The notes beneath the pieces were generated by a model, which saw nothing but the letters and a program-made list of their open reading frames with translations, ran no database searches and was not told where the DNA came from. The position numbers and the translations under genes were made by a program. A stretch of DNA of 64,000 nucleotides from a virus: positions 1-64,000 of IMG/VR virus record IMGVR_UViG_3300038468_000223. One strand, given 5' to 3'. Positions within the stretch are counted from its first letter, which is position 1. Every line of letters begins with the position of its first letter. This document shows positions 32,350-41,234 of this stretch, one piece after another.

Positions 32350-33003
32350 ATGAGCCTCGACGCAGACACCTTCCCCACCCTGATCCGACTCGGCCAGGAG
32401 ACCGGCATCGAGCCTGAGTACCTCCTGCTCGTCGCCTACCTCGAGTCCCGCTTCACCCCCGAGATCCACCGCTCGGGGACCGGCTACTACGGCCTGACGC
32501 AGATCAGCGGTACGTGGCTCAAGGCCCACGGCATCGACCCCACCGACTTCCTCACCTGGCCGGCCAGCCACCAGTTCGCTCGAGCGACGGTGCCCTACTT
32601 CCTCGAGCAGATGAAGGCGTACAAGATCCCCGGCGTCCGCTCCGCGGGGGTCCTGCAGGCCATCAACCTCGCGCCGGCGCGCGTGCGTGACGGCGCCCCG
32701 GGCAACGTCCTGTACCCCCCGCCGCAGAACTACTACGACGCCAACAAGGGCGTCGACGTCAACAAGGACGGCCAGATCACGATCGGCGACCTCGACGCCC
32801 TCGCCGACGCCCTCGCGAGGCAGCAGACCTTCCAGGTGGAGCTGGCGAAGCTGCGCGCGCTCAGGGGCGCGAAGGCGGTGGGTGCGGCGGCTAAGGCGGC
32901 CGAGCCGTCCCTGCTCGGCGCGTCACTCGGCGGGCTCGCCGTCGGGGCGGTGGGGTACGCCGCGTACGAGTGGTGGAAGAAGATGAGAGGAGTGTCCCGA
33001 TGA
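32350..33003 (+). CDS. Lytic transglycosylase-like protein with EF-hand and C-terminal anchor
   Basis: 217 residues. LLVAYLESRFTPEIHRSGTG then YYGLTQIS is the SLT fold pattern, with the catalytic Glu in YLESRF and the GLTQI turn. A calcium-loop sequence DVNKDGQITIGDLDAL (dockerin/EF-hand type) follows at about 138-153, and a C-terminal helix LGGLAVGAVGYAAYEWWKK anchors it. It cuts peptidoglycan glycan strands. The start is leaderless. A Ca-binding tail-anchored transglycosylase is unusual. Confidence 0.82.
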   Translation: MSLDADTFPTLIRLGQETGIEPEYLLLVAYLESRFTPEIHRSGTGYYGLTQISGTWLKAHGIDPTDFLTWPASHQFARATVPYFLEQMKAYKIPGVRSAGVLQAINLAPARVRDGAPGNVLYPPPQNYYDANKGVDVNKDGQITIGDLDALADALARQQTFQVELAKLRALRGAKAVGAAAKAAEPSLLGASLGGLAVGAVGYAAYEWWKKMRGVSR

Positions 33004-33303
33004 CCGACGCCCACGAAGAGATCGAGAAGCTCGTCGAGAAGGTCGGCGAGGTCCAAGAATCCCTCGACGACTTGCTAGGCGCGCAGGTCGGCTTCTACAT
33101 GCGCGCCGACAAGCTCGTTCGGCTGCTCACGAGGGAAACGGTGGGCGAGATCATGGAGCGCCGGCGTCGTTCCGCGACGAGTTCGTGCGGTTCGCCCGTG
33201 AGGTCTACGCGCCGGTCGGACCGCGCCTCACGGTCGCCGGACCGCCGCTGCCGGAGGCGTGCTTGGAGGCTCTCAGGACGTGGCTCGCCGCGCATGACGA
33301 CGC
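33000..33303 (+). pseudogene. Coiled-coil protein with frame change
   Basis: From ATG 33000 the frame reads MTDAHEEIEKLVEKVGEVQE and MRADKLVRLLTRETVGEIME, then turns Arg/Ser-rich near 33160. The other frame reads FRDEFVRFAREVYAPVGPRL and PPLPEACLEALRTWLAAHDD to a stop at 33303. One base change in the GC-rich run at about 33155-33170 would restore a protein of roughly 100 residues. Confidence 0.5.
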
Positions 33304-33319
33304 GTGAACGGAGGACAGG

Positions 33320-33754
33320 ATGAGCGATCGGTCGAAAACGGTGGTGGGGGCGATGTTCGACATGTTGGACTTGGAGGCTTTGCGGACGCAAGCTCAGCAT
33401 GCATCGCAAGAGGCGGAACGAAGTCGCCTCGCGCGCGAGATCTTCTTGCACTGCGCGCTCATGGCCGACAACGGAGGCGAGCGATTCGAACAGCTCGCGC
33501 AACGCGCCTTCGAGGCGGCCGACGCCTTCTTGAGCGTCGAGGCGGGGAACGCACAGACGCAGCCCGAGGTGAGTGCGCTGCAAACTGCCGCCGACGTGCT
33601 CGAGCAGCTCGAATGGTCGCCATTCACCTCCGTCCACTTGTTGAACGACGAAACGAGCGAGGGATGGTGTCCCATCTGTAGGAACCCGATGATGAAGGTG
33701 CACGCCGCAGACTGCAAGCTCGAGGCGGTCTTGAAGGCTGCGGGGAGGCGATGA
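33320..33754 (+). CDS. Unknown helical protein with zinc site
   Basis: 144 residues, helical (ERFEQLAQRAFEAADAFLSV) with a C-terminal CPICRNPMMKVHAADC cluster. Overlaps the next gene by ATGATG. Role unknown. Confidence 0.6.
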   Translation: MSDRSKTVVGAMFDMLDLEALRTQAQHASQEAERSRLAREIFLHCALMADNGGERFEQLAQRAFEAADAFLSVEAGNAQTQPEVSALQTAADVLEQLEWSPFTSVHLLNDETSEGWCPICRNPMMKVHAADCKLEAVLKAAGRR

Positions 33755-34539
33755 TGGGTGACAACGACGTGGTGGTCAGCGTTGGGAAGGGTGAGATCGA
33801 GCTGCGGTGGTCGTACGACGGCGTGTTCGTCCACCTCGTTCAGCGATCCGATCAGCCCGCCTTCCTCGACATCGCGGCGGCGTCGACGCTGCATCGCGAA
33901 CTCGGCGAGTGGCTGCTCGAGCGGGCGCGGAGCGACGAGCGCTGGCGTGACGCGATCGGCTCGACGATGGCAGCGATGTTCGGGATGGTACCACTCGTCT
34001 TCCATCTCGTCGGGGGCCAGACCCCCAGCAAAGAGAGCGTCTCCGGCGCGCGCGCCACGATCATGTCGTTCGGGCGCGCGTTGATCCGTGCGGGGGAGGG
34101 GGCACGCTTGCGGCGCCTCTTGTGGACCCTGATCAGGGAAGAAGGCGCCGACTTCGAGACGAAGACGTTGCCGCCTACCGAAGATGTTGAGCGGTTTCGT
34201 CAGATCGTCGACCTGGAGGAGGAGCTTGGCCCCATCGTCCCCGGCGGCGCGCAGGGGGGCGTCGTCGCCAAGCATCGGCGGGAGGCGACGTGGACCTGTC
34301 CAGCTTGCACCGAAACGCTCGACGGTGTCGAGCCGTGTCCCGTTGGAGCAAAGCGTGGCGCCGCGCCGATCCCGGAAGGCGAGTGCTGCCCGGGCTGCGG
34401 AGCGCAGCGCGTTGCGCTCTCTCGACCCGGACGCTGCACGAAGTGCAACGTCTTCACTGTCTGGGCCTTTATCTGCAACGGCGTAGGGTCGTGGTACGTG
34501 TGCGTCGACTGCGCTCACCGGTGCATGACAGCCCCATGA
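33751..34539 (+). CDS. Paralogous protein family member B with zinc-ribbon tail
   Basis: 262 residues. The N-terminal part repeats member A at 29892 (ELGEWLLERARSDERWRDAI is identical; GPIVPGGAQGGVVAKHRR too). The C-terminus differs, with three CxxC pairs: CPACTE, CPGCGAQ and CTKCNV, plus CVDCAHRC. It overlaps the SNF2 helicase start by ATGA, so the zinc tail may work with it. Function unknown. Confidence 0.65.
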   Translation: MMGDNDVVVSVGKGEIELRWSYDGVFVHLVQRSDQPAFLDIAAASTLHRELGEWLLERARSDERWRDAIGSTMAAMFGMVPLVFHLVGGQTPSKESVSGARATIMSFGRALIRAGEGARLRRLLWTLIREEGADFETKTLPPTEDVERFRQIVDLEEELGPIVPGGAQGGVVAKHRREATWTCPACTETLDGVEPCPVGAKRGAAPIPEGECCPGCGAQRVALSRPGRCTKCNVFTVWAFICNGVGSWYVCVDCAHRCMTAP

Positions 34540-36116
34540 TCCTCGCCAAGGCATTCCTCTCCGGCCGCGGTCGGTGGGCGCTCCGCTGCGCCTACGACGA
34601 GCAGGTCACCGAGCAGTGCCACAAGCTACCCGGCATGCACTTCGACCGCGAGGCCCGCGCCTGGGTCGGCTACCTCGACGCCCTCAAGCCGCTCATCCGG
34701 CGCCTCGAGAAGCACCGCATCGCCAAGGTCCGCATCCTCACCCCACCAGTGCAAGCCCCGTCGTTCTTCGAGGACGACGACCGCCTGCGCCCGTACCAGA
34801 AGGAGGGCGCCGACTTCATCGTCGACCACGCCGACGAGGGGGTCCTGCTCGCCGACGACCTCGGACTCGGCAAGACCCGCACGATCCTGTGCGCGCTGTC
34901 GGAACTCGAGCTGCCCGCCGTGGTCGTCTGCCCCGCCGGCGTCAAGCGGTCGTGGGTCAGCGAAGGCGAGAAGGTCGGCGTCAAAGTCAAGATGATTAGC
35001 GGCGGCAAAGTAGAGGACTTCGACCTCGACGGTGTCGTGGTGATCAACTACGACATCCTGCCGACGTGGTTGCCCTTCCTCAAGTCGGCCCAGACGGTCG
35101 TCTTCGACGAGGCTCACTACCTCATCAACGAGCGCAGTCGACGCAGTCGACTGTGCAAGGAACTCGCCGCGGGGTGTTCGTATCGAATCGCCGCCACCGC
35201 GACGCCGTTCACGAACAAGCCGCGGAACTTGTGGAACGTAGTCGACACGATCAGCCCCGGCCGTTTCGGCAAGTTCTTCTACTTCGCGAAGCGTTACTGC
35301 GACGCGCACAACGAGACGATCGAGCTGCGGGACGGCGACACCAAGACCATCCTGAAATGCGACGGTGCGACGCACCTCAAGGAGCTGTCGAACCGCCTGA
35401 AGCAGTTCACCATCCGCCGCATGAAGGCGGACGTTCAGCTCGAGCTGCCCCCGCAAATCCGCCAGATCGTCGAGGTCGACGTGGCGAGCGACTCGCTCGC
35501 CTACGAGTGGTCCCTCAAGAACACTAAGGAGGCGCGCATCGCGCTGAGTGCGGCCGCGAAGACCAAGATCCCACACGCCGTGGAGATGGCCGACGAGGTC
35601 GTCGCCGGCGGCGGTCACGTCGTCGTCTTCTGCCACGAGAAGCGCGTGGTGCGCGAGACGGTCAGGGCGCTCGAGGAGCGCCACGTGCCGGTGTTCTGGG
35701 CGACCGGGGAGCTGTCACCCGAGCGGCGCGAGAAGGCCGCCGCCGAAGCCGCCAGGGCCCCCTCGGCGCTCGTCGTCACCACCCACTCGATGGGCGTCGG
35801 CATCAACTATCTCACCTACGCCGACCACGCCATCTTCCTCGAGTTGGACTACGAGCCGCACTGGTTGATCCAGGCTGCCGGGCGCCTGCATCGTCAGGGG
35901 CAGCGCAAGACGGTCCACGTCCGCTACCTCGTCGCCATCGGCACGATCGACGAGGCGATCCGGGACGCGGTCCTGAACAAGATGGACGTGTTCGAGCGGA
36001 CGTTCGGCTCCACCGAGGCCGGCTTCGTCGACGACCTGCGCGGGGGCTCGGAGGAGGACTCCCTCGCCGCCGTGCGCGACTACCTGCACGAGATGGGCAA
36101 GACGTACTTCACCTAG
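34536..36116 (+). CDS. SNF2-family DNA translocase/helicase
   Basis: 526 residues. A HARP-like N-terminal 80 residues precede the SF2 core: LRPYQKEGADFI (Q-like), LLADDLGLGKTRTILCALSE (Walker A), VVFDEAHYL (DEAH), IAATATPFTNKP (motif III), then helicase C with HVVVFCHEKRVVRETV, VTTHSMGVGINYL and QAAGRLHRQGQRK (motif VI). ATP-driven movement on duplex DNA; SMARCAL1-like fork remodelling is possible. The stop overlaps the stop of the opposing gene (shared CTAG). Confidence 0.92.
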   Translation: MILAKAFLSGRGRWALRCAYDEQVTEQCHKLPGMHFDREARAWVGYLDALKPLIRRLEKHRIAKVRILTPPVQAPSFFEDDDRLRPYQKEGADFIVDHADEGVLLADDLGLGKTRTILCALSELELPAVVVCPAGVKRSWVSEGEKVGVKVKMISGGKVEDFDLDGVVVINYDILPTWLPFLKSAQTVVFDEAHYLINERSRRSRLCKELAAGCSYRIAATATPFTNKPRNLWNVVDTISPGRFGKFFYFAKRYCDAHNETIELRDGDTKTILKCDGATHLKELSNRLKQFTIRRMKADVQLELPPQIRQIVEVDVASDSLAYEWSLKNTKEARIALSAAAKTKIPHAVEMADEVVAGGGHVVVFCHEKRVVRETVRALEERHVPVFWATGELSPERREKAAAEAARAPSALVVTTHSMGVGINYLTYADHAIFLELDYEPHWLIQAAGRLHRQGQRKTVHVRYLVAIGTIDEAIRDAVLNKMDVFERTFGSTEAGFVDDLRGGSEEDSLAAVRDYLHEMGKTYFT

Positions 36117-36559
36117 ACCGGAACTTGTGGGGGCGCCGGGAACGAGCGCACGACACCGGCACCGGCCTCCACCGTGGCGGTCCCGCCCGCGTCGCAGCGC
36201 GCGACCACGGAGACTTGATGACTACCAGTAGAGAGTGGATCCGAACGGAAGGTGCGCGTGAGCAGGACCTTCTTGGCGGCCGCCAGGGTCACGGTGAAGA
36301 CGTCGACCGGGACGCCGTCGACGTAGATGCCGAACTGGAAGGCGGCCTGGTCGGCTTCGCCGTTCTGCACGTAGGCGCTGACGTCGATGGCCAGCGCGTA
36401 GCCGGCGGCGACCACGATGGGTGCTGTCGCGATGAAGGCGACCGCATCGGGGGTGATGTTCACCGGATCGGTGTTCTGCGCGAACCCGAGCTGCGGCGTC
36501 GGCTTCGGCTGCGGGTAGGGCACCGCGGCGATGCTTGCCAGAACATAGCGGCTCAACAT
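36113..36559 (-). CDS. Probable surface or virion beta-sandwich protein
   Basis: 148 residues, beta-rich and Val/Ala/Thr-rich: DAVAFIATAPIVVAAGYALA, FQFGIYVDGVPVDVFTVTLA, HQVSVVARCDAGGTATVEAG. No signal peptide. Looks like an Ig-like or lectin-like structural fold. Leaderless start with TACAAT six bases upstream, the pattern shared with wall hydrolases, supports late expression. Identity unproven. Confidence 0.55.
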   Translation of the reverse strand: MLSRYVLASIAAVPYPQPKPTPQLGFAQNTDPVNITPDAVAFIATAPIVVAAGYALAIDVSAYVQNGEADQAAFQFGIYVDGVPVDVFTVTLAAAKKVLLTRTFRSDPLSTGSHQVSVVARCDAGGTATVEAGAGVVRSFPAPPQVPV

Positions 36560-36571
36560 GGGTGGATTGTA
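36560..36571 (-). promoter_or_regulatory. Leaderless late-type promoter (TACAAT-N6-ATG)
   Basis: Minus-strand TACAAT (36571-36566) lies six bases before the ATG at 36559. Confidence 0.5.
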
Positions 36572-36630
36572 CAGGATCTAGTCAGGAAGACTAGCGCGAC
36601 ACGTTCAGAGTGCTTACGGAGGATGAGACC

Positions 36631-36828
36631 ATGACCGAATCGACCGAGACCAAGAAGCCGAAGGGGTTCGCTGCCATGACGAAGGAGCAGCGCGCCGAGA
36701 TCTCTCGCAAGGGCGGCCGCGCGGCGCACGCGCGCGGTACCGCGCACGAGTTCACCGCCGAGGAGGCGCGCAGGGCGGGCCGCAAGGGGGGCCTGGCGAC
36801 CCACGCGAAGCACCAGGACGGGGGCTGA
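36631..36828 (+). CDS. KGG-repeat (GsiB/YciG-like) protein
   Basis: 65 residues with two KGG repeats, ISRKGGRAAHARGTAHEFTA and RAGRKGGLATHA, preceded by GFAAMTKEQRAE. In bacteria such small hydrophilic proteins are stress-linked; in phages the role is unknown and DNA association is plausible. GGAGG upstream at about 36619. Confidence 0.75.
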   Translation: MTESTETKKPKGFAAMTKEQRAEISRKGGRAAHARGTAHEFTAEEARRAGRKGGLATHAKHQDGG

Positions 36829-36831
36829 TGC

Positions 36832-36843
36832 TACGCTAGTGGC
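36832..36843 (+). promoter_or_regulatory. Leaderless late-type promoter (TACGCT-N6-ATG)
   Basis: TACGCT at 36832-36837, ATG at 36844, no ribosome site. Confidence 0.5.
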
Positions 36844-38307
36844 ATGCCCGATCGCAGCTACTGGCAGAAGCTCGTCGACGACTACACCGAGGCGTTCAAG
36901 CGCCTCGGGCTGACCCCCACCAAGCACGCGCTGCTCCTCGCCGCCACGCCCGGCGAGTTCGAGACCAACAGCGGCAGGGCGTGGCCCGGCACGTACAACG
37001 TCGGCGCCGTGCAGGGCCGAGCGCTCACACAAGAGGAGCAGGCGAAGCTCGCCTCGGGTGAGCTGCGACCCGGCGCGCGCATCGCCGGCGACCCGGGCTA
37101 CGTGCTCCAGTACGACACGAACCCGGACAAGGGCGGCGCGAAGTACCCCGTCTGGTTCGTCGCCTTTCCCACCCAGCTCGACGGCATCCTCTACTACCTG
37201 CGCGTCCTGCTCGGCAAGGCGAAGTCGGTGGTCGTCGACCCCGCCGGGACCTTGCGCCAGCTCGCGACGGCGATGTACCTCGGCGGCTACTACCAGGGCC
37301 GTCACGCCGGCGCGCGCCCCTACTACAAGCGCGCGCTGCCGCTCACGGTGCCGGAGCAGGCCAACGTCGACGACTACACCAAGGCGCTCGAGGGGGTCTA
37401 CGCTCAGACCATCGAGCCCAACATGGGCCCCCTCATCCAAGAGGAGAAGTCTCCGATGCCGGATCCGACGCCCGCTCCCGCCCCCACCGCCTTCGCCAAG
37501 CGCCTCGCCGAGATCGCACTGGCCCACGCGCCGTGCTCCGCGCACGACCGACAGGACGTGTACGTCGACATCATCGTGCGCCCGAGCGACCGCACCGAGG
37601 CGCGGTTGCCGTACTACATCGGCAACAAGCCGCCCAGCACCTGCGGCCTGCTCGTCGAGGGCGCCCTACGCCTCGACGGGCTCACCGACCCCGAACTCGT
37701 CGACCCGTACAAGACCCCGCCCGGAGCCGTGGCGGACCTCCAGACGGTCGCCAAGCGGCACGGCGTCCTCGAGTACGGGACCCCTACGAAGCCGCCCTGC
37801 TGCGGAGACGCGATCATCATCGACGAGGTCCTCGTCGACAAGGACGGCAAGGAATACGACAACGCCCACGTGATCCTGTGCACCAGTGACGCGGCGGTCA
37901 GCGACGACGGGCTGACGTGGGCGTACGCGTCGGTCCAGGGGGGACAGTACAACCCCAGCGACAAGACCGGCGGGAGCAGCGCCGTCATGTCGTTCCCGAC
38001 GAGCACCCTCGTCAAGAAGAACGGCAGGTGGTACGCGGGCGCCGGGACGCGGTACGTGATCGCGATCTGCCGCTTCAGCCGGCTCGACTTCCCCGTCTCG
38101 CAGCAGGTCCCCGTCGCCAAGCCGGCGGAGCCGCCCGAGGAGCCGACCAAGGAGCCGGAGCCCGCGCGCGAGCCGGCGGCCGCCCCCCAGCCGAACGACG
38201 GGGCTCCCACAGGGGGGGTGAAGAAGAACGTGGTGGGCCTGGCGGCGGGGGCGTCGCTGTTCGCGCTGGTGGCGGGGGTGGTGGCGTGGGTCTGGGAGAA
38301 GTGCTGA
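36844..38307 (+). CDS. Two-domain wall-active protein (glucosaminidase-like plus CHAP-like), tail-anchored
   Basis: 487 residues. The N-terminal 190 residues (FETNSGRAWPGTYNVGAVQG, YLRVLLGKAKSVVVDPAGTL, YYQGRHAGARPYY) look like a phage glucosaminidase-type domain. The centre has Cys and His in the order of a CHAP/NlpC fold (PPSTCGLLVEGALRL ... NAHVILCTSD). A Pro/Glu linker follows, then a C-terminal helix (VVGLAAGASLFALVAGVVAW). Wall cleavage is inferred from layout and needs domain searches. Leaderless start. Confidence 0.6.
   Translation: MPDRSYWQKLVDDYTEAFKRLGLTPTKHALLLAATPGEFETNSGRAWPGTYNVGAVQGRALTQEEQAKLASGELRPGARIAGDPGYVLQYDTNPDKGGAKYPVWFVAFPTQLDGILYYLRVLLGKAKSVVVDPAGTLRQLATAMYLGGYYQGRHAGARPYYKRALPLTVPEQANVDDYTKALEGVYAQTIEPNMGPLIQEEKSPMPDPTPAPAPTAFAKRLAEIALAHAPCSAHDRQDVYVDIIVRPSDRTEARLPYYIGNKPPSTCGLLVEGALRLDGLTDPELVDPYKTPPGAVADLQTVAKRHGVLEYGTPTKPPCCGDAIIIDEVLVDKDGKEYDNAHVILCTSDAAVSDDGLTWAYASVQGGQYNPSDKTGGSSAVMSFPTSTLVKKNGRWYAGAGTRYVIAICRFSRLDFPVSQQVPVAKPAEPPEEPTKEPEPAREPAAAPQPNDGAPTGGVKKNVVGLAAGASLFALVAGVVAWVWEKC
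38193..38213 (+). repeat. Dispersed motif M, copy 9
   Basis: GAACGACGGGGCTCCCACAG, coding NDGAPTG between the linker and membrane helix of the 36844 gene. Confidence 0.65.
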
Positions 38308-38553
38308 GGGGCCTAGACAGCAAGAGGGGTCGTGGGCATCATCGGTCCCGATGATGATTCGACGCCGCTCGGGGCGGGCTGGGTTCGGGACCCGGCACCG
38401 TTCCATCTAGCGGGTGCGACGCACGAACCAGACGCGATAGCGATGATTGACGGCGGCGGATAGCCGCGAGCGCGAAAGCACGCGAGGCGCCACCAGAAGC
38501 GGCGCGAAGCACACGGGAGGCTGCGGGCAGGGTGCCCGCGGCCTTCGGTGTTT
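38308..38553. other. Intergenic region between convergent genes
   Basis: About 245 bases without a gene. It ends with GGCTGCGGGCAGGGTGCCCG (hairpin 38517-38541) followed on the plus strand by TTCGGTGTTTTC, a weak terminator that could serve both sides. Confidence 0.4.
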
Positions 38554-39795
38554 TCACAACCCCATGGCGCTGTGCCGGACGGCCGCCTCCACCTTGGCGG
38601 CGTCGACCCCGCGGGGGTCGATCCAGAGCGACCTCGCCATGCCGAGCGTGTGACTCAGCCCGCGCCCGTGGACGACGCTCAGGTAGAGCGCCTGCGGCTT
38701 GAACCAGACCCGGATGGCCCCGTCCGGCGACGTCGCGTGCGGGACCTTCAGGTCCCGCGCGACTCGCCAGCCCTGCGCTTCGAGGTGGTTCATGACCCGC
38801 GCCTTCGCCTGCGCGAAGGTCTCGACCGGGTTCGGGAGCCCCTCGCGCAGCCGGCGCCCCTTCGCCGCCTTGTCCATCGCCTTCAGGCCCCACCAGAAGA
38901 GACCGACGGTCGCAGCGAGCGCGGCGCCGCTCCAGAAGACCGCCCCCCAGTCCGTCTTCCTCTCGATCTGCGAGCTACTCGTAGGGATCGGGCCGGTATC
39001 CGAGTAGCTCGCCCGTCGAAAAGGGCTGGAGGCCTCCGGCGTCGCCGCGAAGAGCGGCGCCAGCTCGGGCACGCCCGGCTGACGGAGGACCGTCATCTTG
39101 CCCTGGTGGCTCGCGAGCGGCGCCAGCTCCGCACTCGAGAGGACCGCCTGCAGGTCCATCGGCTGCCCGTCGACGAGGCACTGCCTGGCGACGAGGAGGC
39201 ACGTCTGGCTGTAGTCGATGTGCTTGAAGTCGTGAAACCACCCGCGCCCCTGGATCACGCGCTGCTTCGCGTCCGTGACGGACGGCTCCCACGACTTGCC
39301 GCCGAGGGTCGGCCCCTCGAAGTGCCAGCCGTAGTTCTCGGCCTTGCCGGTGGCGTACCGGAGCAAGTCGTTGTCGATGCACCAGTTCTTGCCGACCGTC
39401 CTGATGATGCCCCCGGCCGGCGTGGGCGGGAGCTTCGCGAGCTGGGCGTCGATCGTCGTGCTGTGCCTGATCATCCCGGCGCTCGAGGACGTGATCGTCT
39501 GCGTGTCGGGCGGCAGCGTCGTGGCCCGCTGCTGCCAGCCGAGGTCGACGAGCTTGGGCGTGAGCAGCGAGCACCCGAGCAGGTCGGCGATCTGCTGCTC
39601 GAGGTACGCGCTGACGTCGATGCGCACGCCTTCGATCTTGAGGGCGTCAGCGAAGACCCTAAACTCGCCGTGGTGGCCGCCGGCGTCGCTGACGACCGTC
39701 CCCCACGAGACCTCAAAGTTGCCGCCCTTGATCTGGTCGAGGACGAGCGGGGCGTACGCGGCGCTCGCGGTGTCACCGGGCCATACGATGGGCAT
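38554..39795 (-). CDS. Large envelope-associated protein of unknown function
   Basis: 413 residues. A soluble N-terminal half (RIDVSAYLEQQIADLLGCSL, WCIDNDLLRYATGKAENYGW, GWFHDFKHIDYSQTCLLVAR) is followed by one membrane helix (WGAVFWSGAALAATVGLFWW, about 298-317) and a soluble basic tail. A virion or envelope role is inferred from its membrane-protein neighbours. Bases 39009-39027 carry GCTCGCCCGTCGAAAAGGG, a fragment of the stem-loop module, inside the coding frame. Confidence 0.55.
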   Translation of the reverse strand: MPIVWPGDTASAAYAPLVLDQIKGGNFEVSWGTVVSDAGGHHGEFRVFADALKIEGVRIDVSAYLEQQIADLLGCSLLTPKLVDLGWQQRATTLPPDTQTITSSSAGMIRHSTTIDAQLAKLPPTPAGGIIRTVGKNWCIDNDLLRYATGKAENYGWHFEGPTLGGKSWEPSVTDAKQRVIQGRGWFHDFKHIDYSQTCLLVARQCLVDGQPMDLQAVLSSAELAPLASHQGKMTVLRQPGVPELAPLFAATPEASSPFRRASYSDTGPIPTSSSQIERKTDWGAVFWSGAALAATVGLFWWGLKAMDKAAKGRRLREGLPNPVETFAQAKARVMNHLEAQGWRVARDLKVPHATSPDGAIRVWFKPQALYLSVVHGRGLSHTLGMARSLWIDPRGVDAAKVEAAVRHSAMGL

Positions 39796-39798
39796 CGC

Positions 39799-40116
39799 TC
39801 ACCTCTTGAGCTGGTTGAAGATCCCGATCGCGAGCGGGATGCCGAGCCCGATGCCCGCCACCTTGATCGCGGTGTCGCGCTGCTTGGCCGAGACGACCGC
39901 CACGCCGAGCCCGATGATGCCGGCGAGCACCAGGCCGCTGTACGCGCCGAAGACGGCGCCCTTGCCGGCGCCGCAGAGGATCCCCGACCCCTCCTTGTCG
40001 CAGCTCGGGTTGGTCAGCGCACCGAAGACGGCGCCGATGCCGAGGCTGATGCCGGTGTAGACGAGCGCCGGCTTCCAGCCGGTGCTCGCGGGCTCCCGCA
40101 GGACGATGTCGGCCAT
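39799..40116 (-). CDS. Multi-pass small membrane protein
   Basis: 105 residues with three to four hydrophobic stretches: PALVYTGISLGIGAVFGALT, AVFGAYSGLVLAGIIGLGVA and IKVAGIGLGIPLAIGIF, rich in Gly. No family recognised. Part of a minus-strand membrane cluster. Confidence 0.65.
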   Translation of the reverse strand: MADIVLREPASTGWKPALVYTGISLGIGAVFGALTNPSCDKEGSGILCGAGKGAVFGAYSGLVLAGIIGLGVAVVSAKQRDTAIKVAGIGLGIPLAIGIFNQLKR

Positions 40117-40119
40117 GAC

Positions 40120-40569
40120 CTACTCCTCTTCCTCGTCGTGGGCCGCCGCCTTGTGCGGCGCGCGAGCCTTGAAGAACGCCGACGCCGCGGCGAGCGACGC
40201 GCTGAAGAGCGCCGTGCCGAGCAGCAGGAAGCTGATGATGCGCGTCGAGTTGTCGACCGCCGGCGCCGGCGTGTGCTGTACGACGGGCTGCGCGGGGACC
40301 GTCCCCGGCGGCGGGTGGTAGAGCGTCACGCCGTGACAGCCGTCGGCGGGGCACGGGACCTGCTCGCCCCTGCTGTTGTACGTGAACGCGTGGTGCTCCA
40401 CGCGCCCCGCGACCGGGACGCCCTCGATCACGGTGTGGAAGATCTCGCCGTAGTGCGACATCCCGGTCTGGTGGTTGATCTCCTGCGCCCACGCCACCAT
40501 GGCCGAGGACAGGTGCGACGACCCCCAGGGGGTGTAGCCGGGCGGCATGGGTCCGTCGTAGATCGCCAT
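40120..40569 (-). CDS. Single-pass membrane protein with acidic tail
   Basis: 149 residues. The outer part holds HHAFTYNSRGEQVPCPADGC and a Pro/Val linker; one helix (IISFLLLGTALFSASLAAAS) at about 111-130; the C-terminus is KARAPHKAAAHDEEEE. Role unknown. Confidence 0.6.
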   Translation of the reverse strand: MAIYDGPMPPGYTPWGSSHLSSAMVAWAQEINHQTGMSHYGEIFHTVIEGVPVAGRVEHHAFTYNSRGEQVPCPADGCHGVTLYHPPPGTVPAQPVVQHTPAPAVDNSTRIISFLLLGTALFSASLAAASAFFKARAPHKAAAHDEEEE

Positions 40570-40581
40570 CAGGCGGCTCCT

Positions 40582-40977
40582 TCAGGAGAGAACGAAGAGG
40601 TGGGCCTGGTCGGACGAGAGGAAGGCCTGCGACACCTCCATGTCCTGCTCCGGGGTGAAGATGAGGTAGGCCTTGCCGGGGGTGGCGTCGTCGGCCGGCC
40701 ACCCCGCCGGCGGGTCGGCGGTCACCTGGAGGGTGCGCAGGCCGTGTGCCGACAGGCTCTGGCTCACCGGCTCGTAGGCGACCGTCTGACCGCGCGTCAG
40801 GTCGCTGACGCCGTAGGTGAAGCCCTTGAGGAGCTGGTAGACCCTGCGGTCCGCGTCGATCGGCACGCGCTGCCAGGTCCGGCCGGCGGCGCTGGCCGTC
40901 TTCGAGGAGCCGAGGAGCCACAGCGCCCCCGCCGCGCTCGCGGCGACGACGCCGGCAGCGAGGTAGCGCCGGTCCAT
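40582..40977 (-). CDS. Membrane-anchored protein of unknown function
   Basis: 131 residues. N-terminal helix RRYLAAGVVAASAAGALWLL, then a beta-rich domain (GYPRGQ-type motifs absent) with GKAYLIFTPEQDMEVSQAFL. TGATG overlap with the upstream small gene. Confidence 0.6.
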   Translation of the reverse strand: MDRRYLAAGVVAASAAGALWLLGSSKTASAAGRTWQRVPIDADRRVYQLLKGFTYGVSDLTRGQTVAYEPVSQSLSAHGLRTLQVTADPPAGWPADDATPGKAYLIFTPEQDMEVSQAFLSSDQAHLFVLS

Positions 40978-41222
40978 CAGCAGCAGTCCCAGGCCGCCTT
41001 GTCGGCCGGCGGCAGCGTCCCGGCCGGGACGATCTTCGCCGACCAACCTTCACAGCCAACGCAGCGGCTGCCGGAGCACTGGGGTGACCAGTACGACATG
41101 ATCCGCTGGCACGCATCCAGCGTGTCGGTCGTGACGTAGTAGACCTCTTCGGCGAACCGATCGCTGGCGGGCGAGCCGAGGCAGAAGCCGTAGGACCATC
41201 GGATCCAGAGCGTGTACCACAT
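40977..41222 (-). CDS. Small Cys-rich protein
   Basis: 81 residues: MWYTLWIRWSYGFCLGSPAS then SYWSPQCSGSRCVGCEGWSA and a terminal CC. Six or more cysteines imply disulfides or metal binding. GGGGGCCGG upstream serves as ribosome site. Confidence 0.55.
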   Translation of the reverse strand: MWYTLWIRWSYGFCLGSPASDRFAEEVYYVTTDTLDACQRIMSYWSPQCSGSRCVGCEGWSAKIVPAGTLPPADKAAWDCC

Positions 41223-41234
41223 GACCGGCCCCCT

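Noticed and set aside
38548-41139. 863-codon plus-strand open frame opposite the membrane-protein cluster
   Set aside because: Low-complexity Arg/Gly/Ala/Val protein with no motif; the minus strand has several clean genes with proper starts and overlaps.
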